A stretch of 64,000 nucleotides of DNA from Aeromicrobium sp. Root495 (GCF_001426755.1 NZ_LMFJ01000001.1:103156-167155), one strand, 5' to 3'; shown: positions 16,689 to 24,988, counted from the stretch's first letter. Program-made: numbers and translations. The notes: a model not told the origin generated them from the sequence alone.

Positions 16689-17438
16689 TCAGACGAGCGC
16701 AGGCTCGTCGTCCGACAGCGCGGCGACCTGGGTCGCCTTGATGCGGTTGATGGCCTGGAACGTGGTGACGCTCATCGTGATCATCCAGCCGAAGAACACC
16801 GCGAACGGCATCCAGAAGGCGCCGATGCCGTCGTAGGCGAAGAGCCCGGTGTGGAAGAAAGCGATGAGACCGGCGGGGAAGATGAGGATGGCGCACCAGA
16901 AGTTGAGGTAGGCCACCCAGCGCGGGTAGAGGGTCGGGACGTTGTGGTCCTTGAGGATCGCGACGCCGATGAGCGCCATGAACACGGCGAACGGGGGCCA
17001 CGTGAACAGGAAGTCGAACCAGACCCAGTCGTTCATGATCTGCATGATCTCCGGGTCGAGCGTCTCCGGGCGGAAGGCGATGACGGCCCACGTCATGGGG
17101 ATGAGGATGAAGAAGACGTAGCCGCCGCCGTTGAGGGCGATCGAGCAGTACGTGAGGATCGGGTAGCCGCGCTCCATCTTGCGCATGATGATCGTGATCG
17201 CCATGGACCAGGTGGCCCAGAAGCCCCAGGCCATGCACTGGATGAGGCAGCCGAGGCGGATCTCGTTCTTGCGGTCGATGAACTTCTGCGCGAGCTCGTC
17301 CGCGGAGAGGTCGGGCGACGGCGGCGGGATGAAGTGCATCAGGAATCCCTGGGCGATCACCATCGCGACGATCAGGACGATGCCCGACCATACGGCCGCC
17401 TTCATGAGGCCGGAGTCGATCTCTGTCTTCAGTGCCAT
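16689..17438 (-). CDS. Family B membrane protein, copy 6
   Basis: The 249-residue protein heads the minus-strand operon of three family B genes. It has HFIPPPSPDLSADELAQKFIDRKNEIRLG, FRPETLDPEIMQIMNDWVW, YPRWVAYLNFWCAILIFPAG and FFHTGLFAYDGIGAFWMP. The start ATG 17438 gives the short N-terminus of the family; the in-frame extension upstream would run into the operator at 17486. It is divergent from the TetR gene at 17572. Confidence 0.82.
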   Translation of the reverse strand: MALKTEIDSGLMKAAVWSGIVLIVAMVIAQGFLMHFIPPPSPDLSADELAQKFIDRKNEIRLGCLIQCMAWGFWATWSMAITIIMRKMERGYPILTYCSIALNGGGYVFFILIPMTWAVIAFRPETLDPEIMQIMNDWVWFDFLFTWPPFAVFMALIGVAILKDHNVPTLYPRWVAYLNFWCAILIFPAGLIAFFHTGLFAYDGIGAFWMPFAVFFGWMITMSVTTFQAINRIKATQVAALSDDEPALV

Positions 17439-17485
17439 GTCTGGTGCTCCGTGGTCCGGGACCGGGCGTCGTGTTGCCCAGGTCA

Positions 17486-17512
17486 CTTTAAGTGAGTGGC
17501 ACTAACTTAAAG
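17486..17512. promoter_or_regulatory. 27-base near-perfect palindrome in divergent promoter
   Basis: CTTTAAGTGAGTG and CACTAACTTAAAG are reverse complements at 12 of 13 positions around a single G. It lies between the family B triplet operon and the leaderless TetR at 17572, and directly abuts a CRP-like word (CCCAGGTCACT, 17477-17487). The inner AGTG-G-CACT echoes the AGTG-AA-CACT cores at 3040 and 23293. Confidence 0.7.
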
Positions 17513-17559
17513 GATGAAGAGCATTTATGAAACAACATTGCTCGAAATACTTCGATGCG

Positions 17560-17565
17560 TAGGCT
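17560..17565 (+). promoter_or_regulatory. -10 element of leaderless TetR gene
   Basis: TAGGCT lies six bases before ATG 17572, with TTGCTC as a weak -35 sixteen bases further upstream. Confidence 0.45.
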
Positions 17566-17571
17566 GAGGGC

Positions 17572-18237
17572 ATGGCAGACGTGGACGGATCGCCCCGGCG
17601 CCAGGTGCGTCGAGGACCGGCCGAGGTCCGCGCCCTGGTGCTCCGAGCAGCACACGACCTGTTCGCGGAGCAGGGCTACCACGGCACCAAAACTCGCGAG
17701 ATCGCCGAGCGGGCCAAGGTGGCCGAGCCGGTGATCTTCCGGAACTTCGGGTCCAAGGCCGAGATCTTCGAGGAGTCGATCCTCGCGCCGTTCTCCGACT
17801 TCGTGACCGACTGGGCAGCGTCGTGGCGGACCGAGCCGCTGGCGTCGGCCGACCCCTTCGAGATCACCCGGACCTTCGTGAAGGGCTTCTACGACCTGGT
17901 CCTCAAGCACCGCGAGCTGCTCCGGACCCTCTTCGCGGCCCGGGTCCAGGGCGGCGACGAGGCCCTGGCCGAGGTGGCCGGCCGCGTGGTCGACCAGTTC
18001 GCGGTGAACCTCTCCACGATGCGCGGCCTCCTGCTCGACCACGGCGGGGCCCGTCACTGGGCCGGCATCGACCCGCCCGTGACCGTCGCGGTGGCCGTCG
18101 GCTCGGTGCTGTCGCTCGTCGTGCTCGACGACTGGGTCTTCGTGCAGGGCGAGCGGCGGCCCGGCCGGGACCGTCAGGTCGAGGAGCTCACGCAGCTGCT
18201 GCTCCACGGCGTCGCGCACCGGCCCGCGCCCGAGTAG
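17572..18237 (+). CDS. TetR-family regulator divergent from the family B triplet
   Basis: The 221-residue protein has the helix-turn-helix AAHDLFAEQGYHGTKTREIAERAKVAEPVIFRNFGSKAEIFEESILAPF. It is very like the TetR at 2386 through the DNA-binding part and the following LAPF segment. It is the natural reader of the palindrome at 17486 and so probably controls both itself and the B6-B5-B4-TetR operon. It is convergent with the acyltransferase gene. Confidence 0.87.
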   Translation: MADVDGSPRRQVRRGPAEVRALVLRAAHDLFAEQGYHGTKTREIAERAKVAEPVIFRNFGSKAEIFEESILAPFSDFVTDWAASWRTEPLASADPFEITRTFVKGFYDLVLKHRELLRTLFAARVQGGDEALAEVAGRVVDQFAVNLSTMRGLLLDHGGARHWAGIDPPVTVAVAVGSVLSLVVLDDWVFVQGERRPGRDRQVEELTQLLLHGVAHRPAPE

Positions 18238-18248
18238 GGCGCCGAAGG

Positions 18249-19670
18249 TCAGGCCAGAGCGAGTACGTCGTCGAGACCCTTCTGGAGGCTCGCCCACAGC
18301 ACGTCGGTGTCGGGGAAGACGTCGCCGTCGACGTTGATGCCGATGCAGCACGTGTCCACGTGCGTGCAGAGGGCCGCGCACATCGACGTGCCGGGAAGCG
18401 GTCCGAACACGAACATCCGCTCGAAGGGCGCCCCGGCGAAGTAGGTGGGGAACGGGACGCCGGGCCAGCAGCTCGTGGTGAGGGTGGCGCTCGTCGCCAG
18501 GGCGGTGATCGCGGTCGAGACCACGGGCGTCGGCGCGAGGTTCATGAAGGGGATGACGGTGTTGAGGAAGTCGAGCGCAGGCTCGGCGCGCACCTGGGCC
18601 ACCCGCTCGCGCATGGCGCGGATCCGGTCGGCCGGGTCCGCTACTCCCGACGGGGCGGCGAAGAAGGCGCCGGTGAACCGGTTGCCGCCCATGGGGTCGT
18701 CGTCGCGACGCACGGAGACGGGCATGGAGATGGGGACGTCGCCCAGCTCGGCGTCGTGCTCGGCGTGGTAGTGGCGCAGGCCGCCGAGGATCGCCGACAC
18801 GAAGGCGTCGTTCACCGTGCCGCCGGCGGACTTGCCGGCCTTCTTGATGTCGGCGAGGTCGCACTCCAGGACGCCGAAGCGCCACGTGGTCCGTGGACCG
18901 GGCTGGAGCAGCCCGGACTCGGCCGAGGGCGTCGGTCGCGCGACCCTGGCCACCGAGCGGGCGTACGCAGCGGCCCCGTTCCAGGCGGTGAGGGGATCGG
19001 CGACGGCCTTGCCCGCGGCGTCGGCCACCTTGGACACGAACCCCGGGACGGCCGACCCCTGCCAGGCAAGTCCTCGCCCGGTGGCCTGGAGCCGGTTGAC
19101 CGCCGGCCGGGGCGCCGGCTCCTCGACGGCGACGGACTCCGCGTCCTGGGCGCGGTCGAGGATGCGAGAGAAGAGCTGGGTGGCCGCAGCGCCGTCCATG
19201 ACGACGTGGTGGGCCTGCAGGAGGTAGGCCGAACGTCCGCCCTCGAGGCCGTCGACGAAGACGGCACGCCACGGGGGTCGCCCACGGTCGAGGGGCCTGA
19301 CGCCGAGCTGTTCGGCGAGCTCGAGGACCTGCTTCATGGTGCCGGGGGCGTCCAGCGTGACGTGCTGGAGGTGGTGGTCGAGGTCGAAGTCCGGGTCGGG
19401 GGTCCAGCGGGGCGGACCGGTGGGCAGGGCCGGGTCGACCACCTTCTCGCCGAAGCGCGGCACGAGGCGGAGGGCCCAGCGGTGGGCGGCCTGCATGTGC
19501 TCCCACGAGGGGCTGGTGCCGAGGACGTCGAGCACGACGCCGGTCCACGAGTCGCTCGGGGGACGCTCGGTGCGCCACATGAGGCTGTCGAGGGCGTTGA
19601 GCGCACCCTCCGAGCCCCAGCTCCGGAGCTCCTCGTGGGCCTGGCGGGTCAGGTCATCCGGTTCGCTCAT
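18249..19670 (-). CDS. Wax ester synthase/diacylglycerol acyltransferase (WS/DGAT)
   Basis: The 473-residue protein has the condensing-type active site HHVVMDG (H154, H155, D159), the downstream PLDRGRPPWRAVFVDGL block, the NDAFVSAILGGLR motif and an SMPVSVR block, in the usual order and length for actinobacterial WS/DGATs. These enzymes join acyl-CoA to a fatty alcohol or diacylglycerol to form storage lipid. ATG 19670 gives a 17-base overlap with the hydrolase gene upstream, so the two form an operon. The acceptor alcohol may be unusual given the locus; that is inference. Confidence 0.88.
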   Translation of the reverse strand: MSEPDDLTRQAHEELRSWGSEGALNALDSLMWRTERPPSDSWTGVVLDVLGTSPSWEHMQAAHRWALRLVPRFGEKVVDPALPTGPPRWTPDPDFDLDHHLQHVTLDAPGTMKQVLELAEQLGVRPLDRGRPPWRAVFVDGLEGGRSAYLLQAHHVVMDGAAATQLFSRILDRAQDAESVAVEEPAPRPAVNRLQATGRGLAWQGSAVPGFVSKVADAAGKAVADPLTAWNGAAAYARSVARVARPTPSAESGLLQPGPRTTWRFGVLECDLADIKKAGKSAGGTVNDAFVSAILGGLRHYHAEHDAELGDVPISMPVSVRRDDDPMGGNRFTGAFFAAPSGVADPADRIRAMRERVAQVRAEPALDFLNTVIPFMNLAPTPVVSTAITALATSATLTTSCWPGVPFPTYFAGAPFERMFVFGPLPGTSMCAALCTHVDTCCIGINVDGDVFPDTDVLWASLQKGLDDVLALA

Positions 19671-20556
19671 CGCGGTGCCTCTCGTCGACGGACTCATGGG
19701 CGTGCTGGTCGAGGAACTCCAGGAGCAGCCGGTTGACCTCGTCCGGGACCTCGAACATGGCGCAGTGGCCGATGCCGGGCAGCTCCACGAGCTGGGCGTC
19801 GGGCATCTGGCGCACCATGGCGCGGGCGGAGTGGACCGGGAGGATCCGGTCGTTCTCTCCCCAGATCATGAGGGTCTGGGCGCGCACGAGCCGGGGGTCC
19901 ACGGCCGCAAGAGCCGCGGCTCCTATCCGCGCGGTGCTGACGAACCCCGGCGCGGCCATGAGGGGGATCGCGATCCGGGCCAGCTCCGGAGACATCGAGC
20001 GCCAGTCACCCAGGGCCGGACCGAGCAGGACGCGCCGGAGGACGGCGTGTCGGGCGACCCGCGAGGCCACGCCCGGGAGGTGGATGAGGAGGCTGAAGAG
20101 GCGGAAGCCCTGAAGGATCAGGGCGAGGCGGGCCGCGCTCAGCGGGATGCCTCCGCCCGAGACGAGCGCCACCGCTCGGACCCGGTCGGGTCGCCACATC
20201 GCGACGCAGAGCGTGACCAGCCCGCCGAGCGAGTGCCCCACGACCATGGCGTCGTCGAGCGCGAGGGAGTCGAGCAGGCCGGTCACCGTCTCCACGTGGG
20301 CGGTCATGTCACTCTCGTGGGGGAGAGGGTCGGAGAGCCCGAAGCCTGCAAGGTCGAGCGCGATGACGCGGTACCGGGCGCCGAGCGCAGGGATGTTCTC
20401 GAGCCAGGACTGCCAGGAGCCGCCGAGGCCGTGGACGAGCACGACGGTGTCCCCGGCGCCGTAGTCCACGTAGCTGACGGTGCGCCCGGAGACGACCGCG
20501 GAGTGTGTGTGCGCGGACCAGTCGATCGTCGTCCAGTGCGGAGGTGCGGCGGTCAC
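19654..20556 (-). CDS. Alpha/beta hydrolase
   Basis: The 300-residue protein has the oxyanion segment VHGLGGSW (residues 41-48), the nucleophile elbow GHSLGG (S109), an acid in the GENDRILP strand and the histidine in GIGHCAMFE near residue 275. No membrane anchor or signal peptide is seen. It sits between a MaoC-type gene and WS/DGAT and overlaps the latter, so a role as lipase, esterase or thioesterase feeding or reversing ester storage is plausible. A promoter candidate lies directly upstream (20594-20623). Confidence 0.85.
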   Translation of the reverse strand: MTAAPPHWTTIDWSAHTHSAVVSGRTVSYVDYGAGDTVVLVHGLGGSWQSWLENIPALGARYRVIALDLAGFGLSDPLPHESDMTAHVETVTGLLDSLALDDAMVVGHSLGGLVTLCVAMWRPDRVRAVALVSGGGIPLSAARLALILQGFRLFSLLIHLPGVASRVARHAVLRRVLLGPALGDWRSMSPELARIAIPLMAAPGFVSTARIGAAALAAVDPRLVRAQTLMIWGENDRILPVHSARAMVRQMPDAQLVELPGIGHCAMFEVPDEVNRLLLEFLDQHAHESVDERHRDERTG

Positions 20557-20593
20557 GGGCGTCCTCGGGCAGGAGACGTCGGATGGATGCCCG

Positions 20594-20623
20594 ATTATTG
20601 ATGCAGGCTGTCTCTAAAGTCAA
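20594..20623 (-). promoter_or_regulatory. Sigma70-type promoter for hydrolase-WS/DGAT operon
   Basis: On the minus strand, -35 TTGACT (20618-20623) and -10 AATAAT (20594-20599) are 18 bases apart. The -35 overlaps the stop codon of the MaoC gene, so the two downstream genes can be transcribed separately from it. Confidence 0.55.
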
Positions 20624-21081
20624 GGATGCATGCGCACCACGAGGATGCTCGCGAGATCGAGCACGACCCGGCCGTCGTCGTCCGTCATGACCCCGTGCGT
20701 GGCGACGTCGGCGGTGGACCCGTGGTCCCGGAGGCCGGTCACCTCGATCCGCAGCGACAGCGTGGCGCCGGGGCGGACGGGGCTCGGGAGGCGCATCCGG
20801 TCGATGCCCTTGCCCGCCACGAGGGCGAGCCTCTGCATGAAGTCCTGCGACGCCATCACGGAGTAGAGCGCCAGGGTGTGGATGCCGCTCGCCACCACCT
20901 CGCCGAAGACCGAGGCGGCTGCGGCAACGAGGTCGGTGTGGATGGGCAGCGGGTCCCAGCGACGGCCGAACTCCAGGATCTCCTCGAGGGGGACAGTGCG
21001 TGGACCCAGCTCGATCCAGTCCCCGACCGCCAGGTCGTCGCCGTGCAGCTTGGGCTCGGCTCTGAGTCGCAGATCGCTCAC
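20620..21081 (-). CDS. MaoC-type hot-dog dehydratase
   Basis: The 153-residue protein has the R-specific hydratase signature RRWDPLPIHTDLVAAAASVFGEVVASGIHTLAL, with catalytic D43 and H48. Single-domain MaoC proteins hydrate enoyl-CoA (R-specific) or serve side-chain degradation of lipids. The GTG start is six bases after TAGCGT on the minus strand, consistent with a leaderless message. It is divergent from the acyl-CoA ligase at 21159, with only 77 bases between the two starts. Confidence 0.82.
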   Translation of the reverse strand: MSDLRLRAEPKLHGDDLAVGDWIELGPRTVPLEEILEFGRRWDPLPIHTDLVAAAASVFGEVVASGIHTLALYSVMASQDFMQRLALVAGKGIDRMRLPSPVRPGATLSLRIEVTGLRDHGSTADVATHGVMTDDDGRVVLDLASILVVRMHP

Positions 21082-21087
21082 GTCACG

Positions 21088-21093
21088 ACGCTA
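21088..21093 (-). promoter_or_regulatory. -10 element of leaderless MaoC gene
   Basis: TAGCGT on the minus strand, six bases ahead of the GTG start; no ribosome binding site is present. Confidence 0.4.
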
Positions 21094-21134
21094 TCAATCC
21101 TCCGCACCAGGCCGTATCTTCGCCTTCGAAGGAG

Positions 21135-21144
21135 AACGATCGAT
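21135..21144. promoter_or_regulatory. Degenerate AACGATCGTT-type site
   Basis: AACGATCGAT differs from the palindrome at 32207, 42923 and 63245 at one base and lies just before the ribosome binding site of the acyl-CoA ligase gene. It is weaker evidence than the perfect copies. Confidence 0.3.
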
Positions 21145-21158
21145 CACAGGAGGCTCGT

Positions 21159-22646
21159 GTGCCCACGCTCGGAGGACTCGTCGCGCAGCAGGCCGCTCGG
21201 GTGCCGCAGCGCGAGGCGCTCGTGGCCGGCGAGCGGCGATGGACCTGGCGCCGGCTCGATGCAGAGGTGTCTCGCGCTGCCGGCACGCTGGCCGCCGCGG
21301 GCGTGCGACCCGGCGACCGGGTCGCGATCGTGGCGTCCAACACCCCGGAGAACGTCGTGGCCTACTTCGCCACGTTGCGGCTCGCCGCGATCGTGGTGCC
21401 GGTCAACACGCGCCTGGCGCCGCCCGAGCTGCGCCACGTGGTCGAGGACTCGGGCAGCCGGGTCGTCCTGGTCGGGGCTCCCGAGGAGGCGACCGTCGGG
21501 AGCGCCCTCGCCGACGTGCCAGGGGTGGAGGTCCGGGCCCTGACCTCGCTGGCCGACGACTCGGTCGCGCCGGTGGTCGAGGACCGGGCCACGGAGGCCT
21601 CCGACGCGCTCATCGTCTACACCTCCGGCACCACCGGCCGACCCAAGGGCGTGCTCCACAGCCACCACAGCGCGATCTGGGCCGCGCTGGCGCAGGTGAC
21701 GTCGCTCGGGATGACGGACGGAGAGCGGTACCTGCACCTGCCCCCGCTCTACCACTCCGGCGGCGTGGTCTACCTCGACGCGATGGCGCTGCTGGGCGGG
21801 ACGAACGTCCTTGTCCCGGTCTTCGAGCCTGCGGCCGTGCTCGAGGTCATCGAGACTGAGCACATCACGGCGCTGCTGGGGGTGCCGACGATGTTCCAGC
21901 TGCTGCTGCGCGAGCCGTCGGCGCGCACGCGTGACACGTCGAGCTGGCGCATCGGTGTGTTCGGCGCGGCGCCCATGCCCGAGAAGGCGATCGGACAGCT
22001 GCTCGAGACGTTCCCGACCGTGTCCTTCACGCAGCAGTGCGGACAGACCGAGGCGGGCCCGACCGGCCTGTTCTCCACGATGGACCAGGTCCGGTCGTGC
22101 CCCGACTCGTCCGGGCACCAGGCGCAGCCGTTCGTCGAGGCCATGGTGGTGCGGCCCGACGGCGAGCCGGTCGGCCCGGACGAGGTGGGCGAGCTGTGCT
22201 TCAGGAGCGAGGCCGTCATGAAGGGCTACTGGAACGACCCCGACGCCACGGCCGAGGCGGTCCGGGACGGCTGGCTCCACACCGGCGACCTGCTCCACGT
22301 GCGGCCCGACGGGTCGATGAAGCTCGTCGACCGCATGAAGGACGTCATCATCACGGGCGGGCGCAACGTCTACTCGGCCGAGGTGGAGCAGGCCGTGGTC
22401 CGGCACCCTGCCGTCGCGGACTGCGCCGTGGTGGGTGAGGCCGACGAGGTCTGGGGCGAGACGGTCGTCGTGGTCGTGACGCTCGAGCCCGGCCGCGCCC
22501 TCACGATCGAGGAGCTGCGGGCGCACTGCCTCGGGCTCGTGGCGGACTACAAGGTGCCTCGCGTCCTGCGGTACGGGCCGGTGCCGCGGAACCCGGCGGG
22601 CAAGGTGCAGAAGCACCTGCTCCGGTCCTCGCCTCCGGACGCCTGA
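21159..22646 (+). CDS. Acyl-CoA synthetase (class I adenylate-forming, FadD-like)
   Basis: The 495-residue protein has the ATP-binding P-loop VYTSGTTGRPKGVLHSH (about residue 152), LLGVPTMFQLLLREP, the adenylation motif TQQCGQTEAGP, GWLHTGDLLHVRPDG, and the C-terminal hinge and lysine (DVIITGGRNVYSAEVE, PAGKVQKHLL). It activates a carboxylic acid to acyl-CoA via acyl-AMP in the cytoplasm. The GTG start has AGGAGG five bases upstream. It is convergent, with two bases of spacing, with the TetR at 22649. The chain type is not deducible. Confidence 0.88.
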   Translation: MPTLGGLVAQQAARVPQREALVAGERRWTWRRLDAEVSRAAGTLAAAGVRPGDRVAIVASNTPENVVAYFATLRLAAIVVPVNTRLAPPELRHVVEDSGSRVVLVGAPEEATVGSALADVPGVEVRALTSLADDSVAPVVEDRATEASDALIVYTSGTTGRPKGVLHSHHSAIWAALAQVTSLGMTDGERYLHLPPLYHSGGVVYLDAMALLGGTNVLVPVFEPAAVLEVIETEHITALLGVPTMFQLLLREPSARTRDTSSWRIGVFGAAPMPEKAIGQLLETFPTVSFTQQCGQTEAGPTGLFSTMDQVRSCPDSSGHQAQPFVEAMVVRPDGEPVGPDEVGELCFRSEAVMKGYWNDPDATAEAVRDGWLHTGDLLHVRPDGSMKLVDRMKDVIITGGRNVYSAEVEQAVVRHPAVADCAVVGEADEVWGETVVVVVTLEPGRALTIEELRAHCLGLVADYKVPRVLRYGPVPRNPAGKVQKHLLRSSPPDA

Positions 22647-22648
22647 CG

Positions 22649-23206
22649 TCAGTCCTCGGTGCGGAGCCCGTCCATGGCTGCCATGGCGAGCCGGACGAGC
22701 AGCGACTCGAGGTCCGCGGGTGGCCGGCTGCCCGCGCGTCGCGTCGTGTCCGAGGACATGAGCGCGTGGACGCCGCGGATGGTCGCGACGAGGTCCTCGC
22801 GCGGGTGGCCGGGGTAGCAGGCGTCCAGGAGACCGACCCAGTGCTCGATGTACTGGTGCTGGCGACGGGTGAACCGGCGCAGGTGGTCGTCGGTGAGCAG
22901 GTGGTTCTCGCGCTGCCAGATGTCGGCCAGCTGGGCGCGGCCGAGGCAGAACCTGACGTGCACCGCCACGAGCGCCCGAAGGTCGGCGCGGGGGTCGTCG
23001 GTGGTCTCGGGGACCTGGAGCAGCATGGCGTCGATGACCTCGTCCATGAGGGTCGCGAGGATCTCCTGCTTGCTGCTGAAGTGGCGGTAGACGCCGGACC
23101 CGACGATGCCGGCCTCCTTGCCGATGGCGTCGATGCCCACGCCGTCGAAGCTCCGCTCGGAGAAGAGGCGCTCGGCCGCCTGGAGGATCTTCTGCTCTCG
23201 ACTCAC
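22649..23206 (-). CDS. TetR-family regulator (SFDGVG type, copy 1)
   Basis: The 185-residue protein has the helix-turn-helix AERLFSERSFDGVGIDAIGKEAGIVGSGVYRHFSSKQEIL. It is clearly paralogous along its length to the TetR at 41094: both have ERSFDGVGxDxIG, the CYPGH motif and a similar C-terminal ending. The pair would be expected to govern related acyl-CoA genes. The GTG start is six bases after TAGAGT, so it is probably leaderless. Confidence 0.86.
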   Translation of the reverse strand: MSREQKILQAAERLFSERSFDGVGIDAIGKEAGIVGSGVYRHFSSKQEILATLMDEVIDAMLLQVPETTDDPRADLRALVAVHVRFCLGRAQLADIWQRENHLLTDDHLRRFTRRQHQYIEHWVGLLDACYPGHPREDLVATIRGVHALMSSDTTRRAGSRPPADLESLLVRLAMAAMDGLRTED

Positions 23207-23212
23207 GCGAGA

Positions 23213-23218
23213 ACTCTA
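23213..23218 (-). promoter_or_regulatory. -10 element of leaderless TetR gene
   Basis: TAGAGT on the minus strand stands six bases before GTG 23206. Confidence 0.4.
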
Positions 23219-23289
23219 CGGTCAGGCCGATCCGCAGACGAGATCTTGCCTGAGACGGGGTGACTCAGAAATGCGGAGGCGGTATTGAT

Positions 23290-23305
23290 GTCAGTGAACA
23301 CTGAC
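23290..23305. promoter_or_regulatory. Perfect palindromic operator (GTCAGTG-AA-CACTGAC)
   Basis: The seven-base arms and AA centre share the ten-base core AGTGAACACT with the operator at 3035. It is followed by a CRP-like sequence at 23317 (TGTGA-CGCGGG-TCTCA) and precedes family B copy 7. Confidence 0.65.
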
Positions 23306-23364
23306 GCTATTGTGCCTGTGACGCGGGTCTCACCGAGGACCTGCCCCGAGCACGGAGCCGATCC

Positions 23365-24144
23365 ATGACGACCTTGCAGTCCGAGCCCCTGACGCCGTCG
23401 CAGTACGCCCACGAGAAGCTCCAGCTGGGCCTGTGGGCCTGCGGCATCGGCTTCGGCGTGCTCTTCTTCGTGGGACTGGCCGTCTTCTCGGGCTTCATCC
23501 CGCCGCCGTCGCCCGAGCTCACCGGCGAGCAGCTGCTGGCCAAGTACGACAACCTCAACATGGTGAAGCTCGGCATCCTCACGGGCCTGCTCGGCGCTAC
23601 GCTGCTCATCCCGTGGTCGGCGATGGTCTCGATGCAGATCGCGCGGATGGAGGAGGGCCGCCGCTTCCCGATGTGGTCGATCACCTCGTTCATCGCCGGA
23701 GCGGTGAACGCCGTCGCGTTCATCCTGCCCTTCATCTTCTGGGCCGGCGCCTACTACCGCGCCGATCGCTCGCCGGAGCTCGTGCAGCTCATCAGCGACA
23801 TGACGTGGCTCGAGTTCCTGCTCTTCTTCCCCGCCTTCAGCATGCAGCTCTTCTGCCTTGCGATGGCCGGTCTGACCCAGCGTCGCGGTCCGCAGGTCTT
23901 CCCGCGCTGGTTCCTCTACCTCAACCTCTGGATGGCCATCGTCGGCTCCACCGGCATGCTGTGCCTCTTCTTCACGTCCGGGCCGTTCGCCTGGAACGGG
24001 GCGATCGGGTTCTACCTCCCCGTCGGCGCGTACGTGCCGTTCCTGATCATCACGTGGGTCGTGTTCTACCGGGTCATCCGGGCCGAGAAGCTCTGCTACG
24101 CCACCGAGGAGTCACGCCGCGGGTCGCTCGTCGGCGCGGTCTGA
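23365..24144 (+). CDS. Family B membrane protein, copy 7
   Basis: The 259-residue protein is the most typical member. It has GFIPPPSPELTGEQLLAKYDN, YYRADRSPELVQLISDMTWLEF, FPRWFLYLNLWMAIVGSTG and FFTSGPFAWNGAIGFYLP, with about seven membrane spans and a basic tail. It stands alone behind the 23290 palindrome, with a TetR gene (24188) of the family B-linked type directly downstream. No A gene is adjacent. Confidence 0.82.
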   Translation: MTTLQSEPLTPSQYAHEKLQLGLWACGIGFGVLFFVGLAVFSGFIPPPSPELTGEQLLAKYDNLNMVKLGILTGLLGATLLIPWSAMVSMQIARMEEGRRFPMWSITSFIAGAVNAVAFILPFIFWAGAYYRADRSPELVQLISDMTWLEFLLFFPAFSMQLFCLAMAGLTQRRGPQVFPRWFLYLNLWMAIVGSTGMLCLFFTSGPFAWNGAIGFYLPVGAYVPFLIITWVVFYRVIRAEKLCYATEESRRGSLVGAV

Positions 24145-24174
24145 GCCGGTCCCGGTGGCGGGGCGGTCCGTCCG

Positions 24175-24180
24175 TAGGGT
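24175..24180 (+). promoter_or_regulatory. -10 element of leaderless TetR gene
   Basis: TAGGGT stands seven bases before ATG 24188, supporting that start over the upstream GTG at 24155. Confidence 0.4.
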
Positions 24181-24187
24181 GTCGGAC

Positions 24188-24826
24188 ATGAGCGCGGGTG
24201 CTGCAGCGGACGGTCGCCGGCTCATCGGCGCCCGGAACCGGCAGAAGCTGCTCGACGCCGCCACCGGGCTGTTCGCCCAGCGGGGCTACCGGGGCACCAC
24301 CACGCGCGACATCGCCGCGGCGGCGGGCATCACCGAGCGGACCCTCTTCCGGCACGTGCCGTCCAAGGCCGTGCTGTTCCGCGAGGCCGTCATCGGTCCC
24401 GTCGACGAGTTCGTGCGGGCCTTCAGCGCCGGGTGGAACGACCGGCCGCGGGGCTCCCGCGAGAGCGAGGTCGAGGTCCGCGAGTTCTACGACAACCTGC
24501 TCGTGGTGATCGACCAGGAGCGCAGCCTCCTGCTCGCACTGCTGGCCGCGCTGGCCTACGAGGACCACGAGGGCGACTTCCCCGACCTCGACCTCACCTT
24601 CGCCCCCATGCTCGACGCGCTGGCCGAGATCCTCGCCGTCGAGTCCGACCTGAGGAGCTGGACCCTCGAGCCGCGCATCGCGGTGCGGCTCATCGTGGGC
24701 ATGGCGCTGTCGGTCACGATCCATCGCGACTGGCTCTTCGCCGGTGGCACCCTTCCCGAGCGCGACCTGCTCGTGGACCAGCTGACGCGGTTCACGGTGC
24801 ACGGTCTCGCCGGCGTCGCCCGCTGA
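24188..24826 (+). CDS. TetR-family regulator (family B-associated type)
   Basis: The 212-residue protein has the helix-turn-helix ATGLFAQRGYRGTTTRDIAAAAGITERTLFRHVPSKAVLFREAVIGP and a leucine-rich ligand-binding domain. It is related to the TetRs at 2386 and 17572 and follows family B copy 7. The palindromes at 3035 and 23290 share their core, so this regulator and the one at 2386 may overlap in DNA targets. Confidence 0.86.
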   Translation: MSAGAAADGRRLIGARNRQKLLDAATGLFAQRGYRGTTTRDIAAAAGITERTLFRHVPSKAVLFREAVIGPVDEFVRAFSAGWNDRPRGSRESEVEVREFYDNLLVVIDQERSLLLALLAALAYEDHEGDFPDLDLTFAPMLDALAEILAVESDLRSWTLEPRIAVRLIVGMALSVTIHRDWLFAGGTLPERDLLVDQLTRFTVHGLAGVAR

Positions 24827-24937
24827 GGTCCCGGTCGTCCGTCCGATGAAGGGCAGTCCTCCTGCGTGCCTGGACGGCCGAGAACGCTCCTTCGGCAGCC
24901 CTGACCCCATTTTTTGGACTCAGTGCCCCAGAAGTCG

Positions 24938-24988
24938 TTGACGTGGCCACCCTCTCTGGGGATATATTGAGACTGCGACATTCAATAT
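24938..24988 (+). promoter_or_regulatory. Promoter and inverted repeat upstream of the flavin monooxygenase
   Basis: TTGACG (24938-24943) and TATATT (24963-24968, 19-base spacing) form a candidate promoter. The perfect inverted repeat ATATTGA (24964-24970) / TCAATAT (24982-24988), with an 11-base spacer, overlaps the -10, as expected for a repressor site. Confidence 0.5.
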
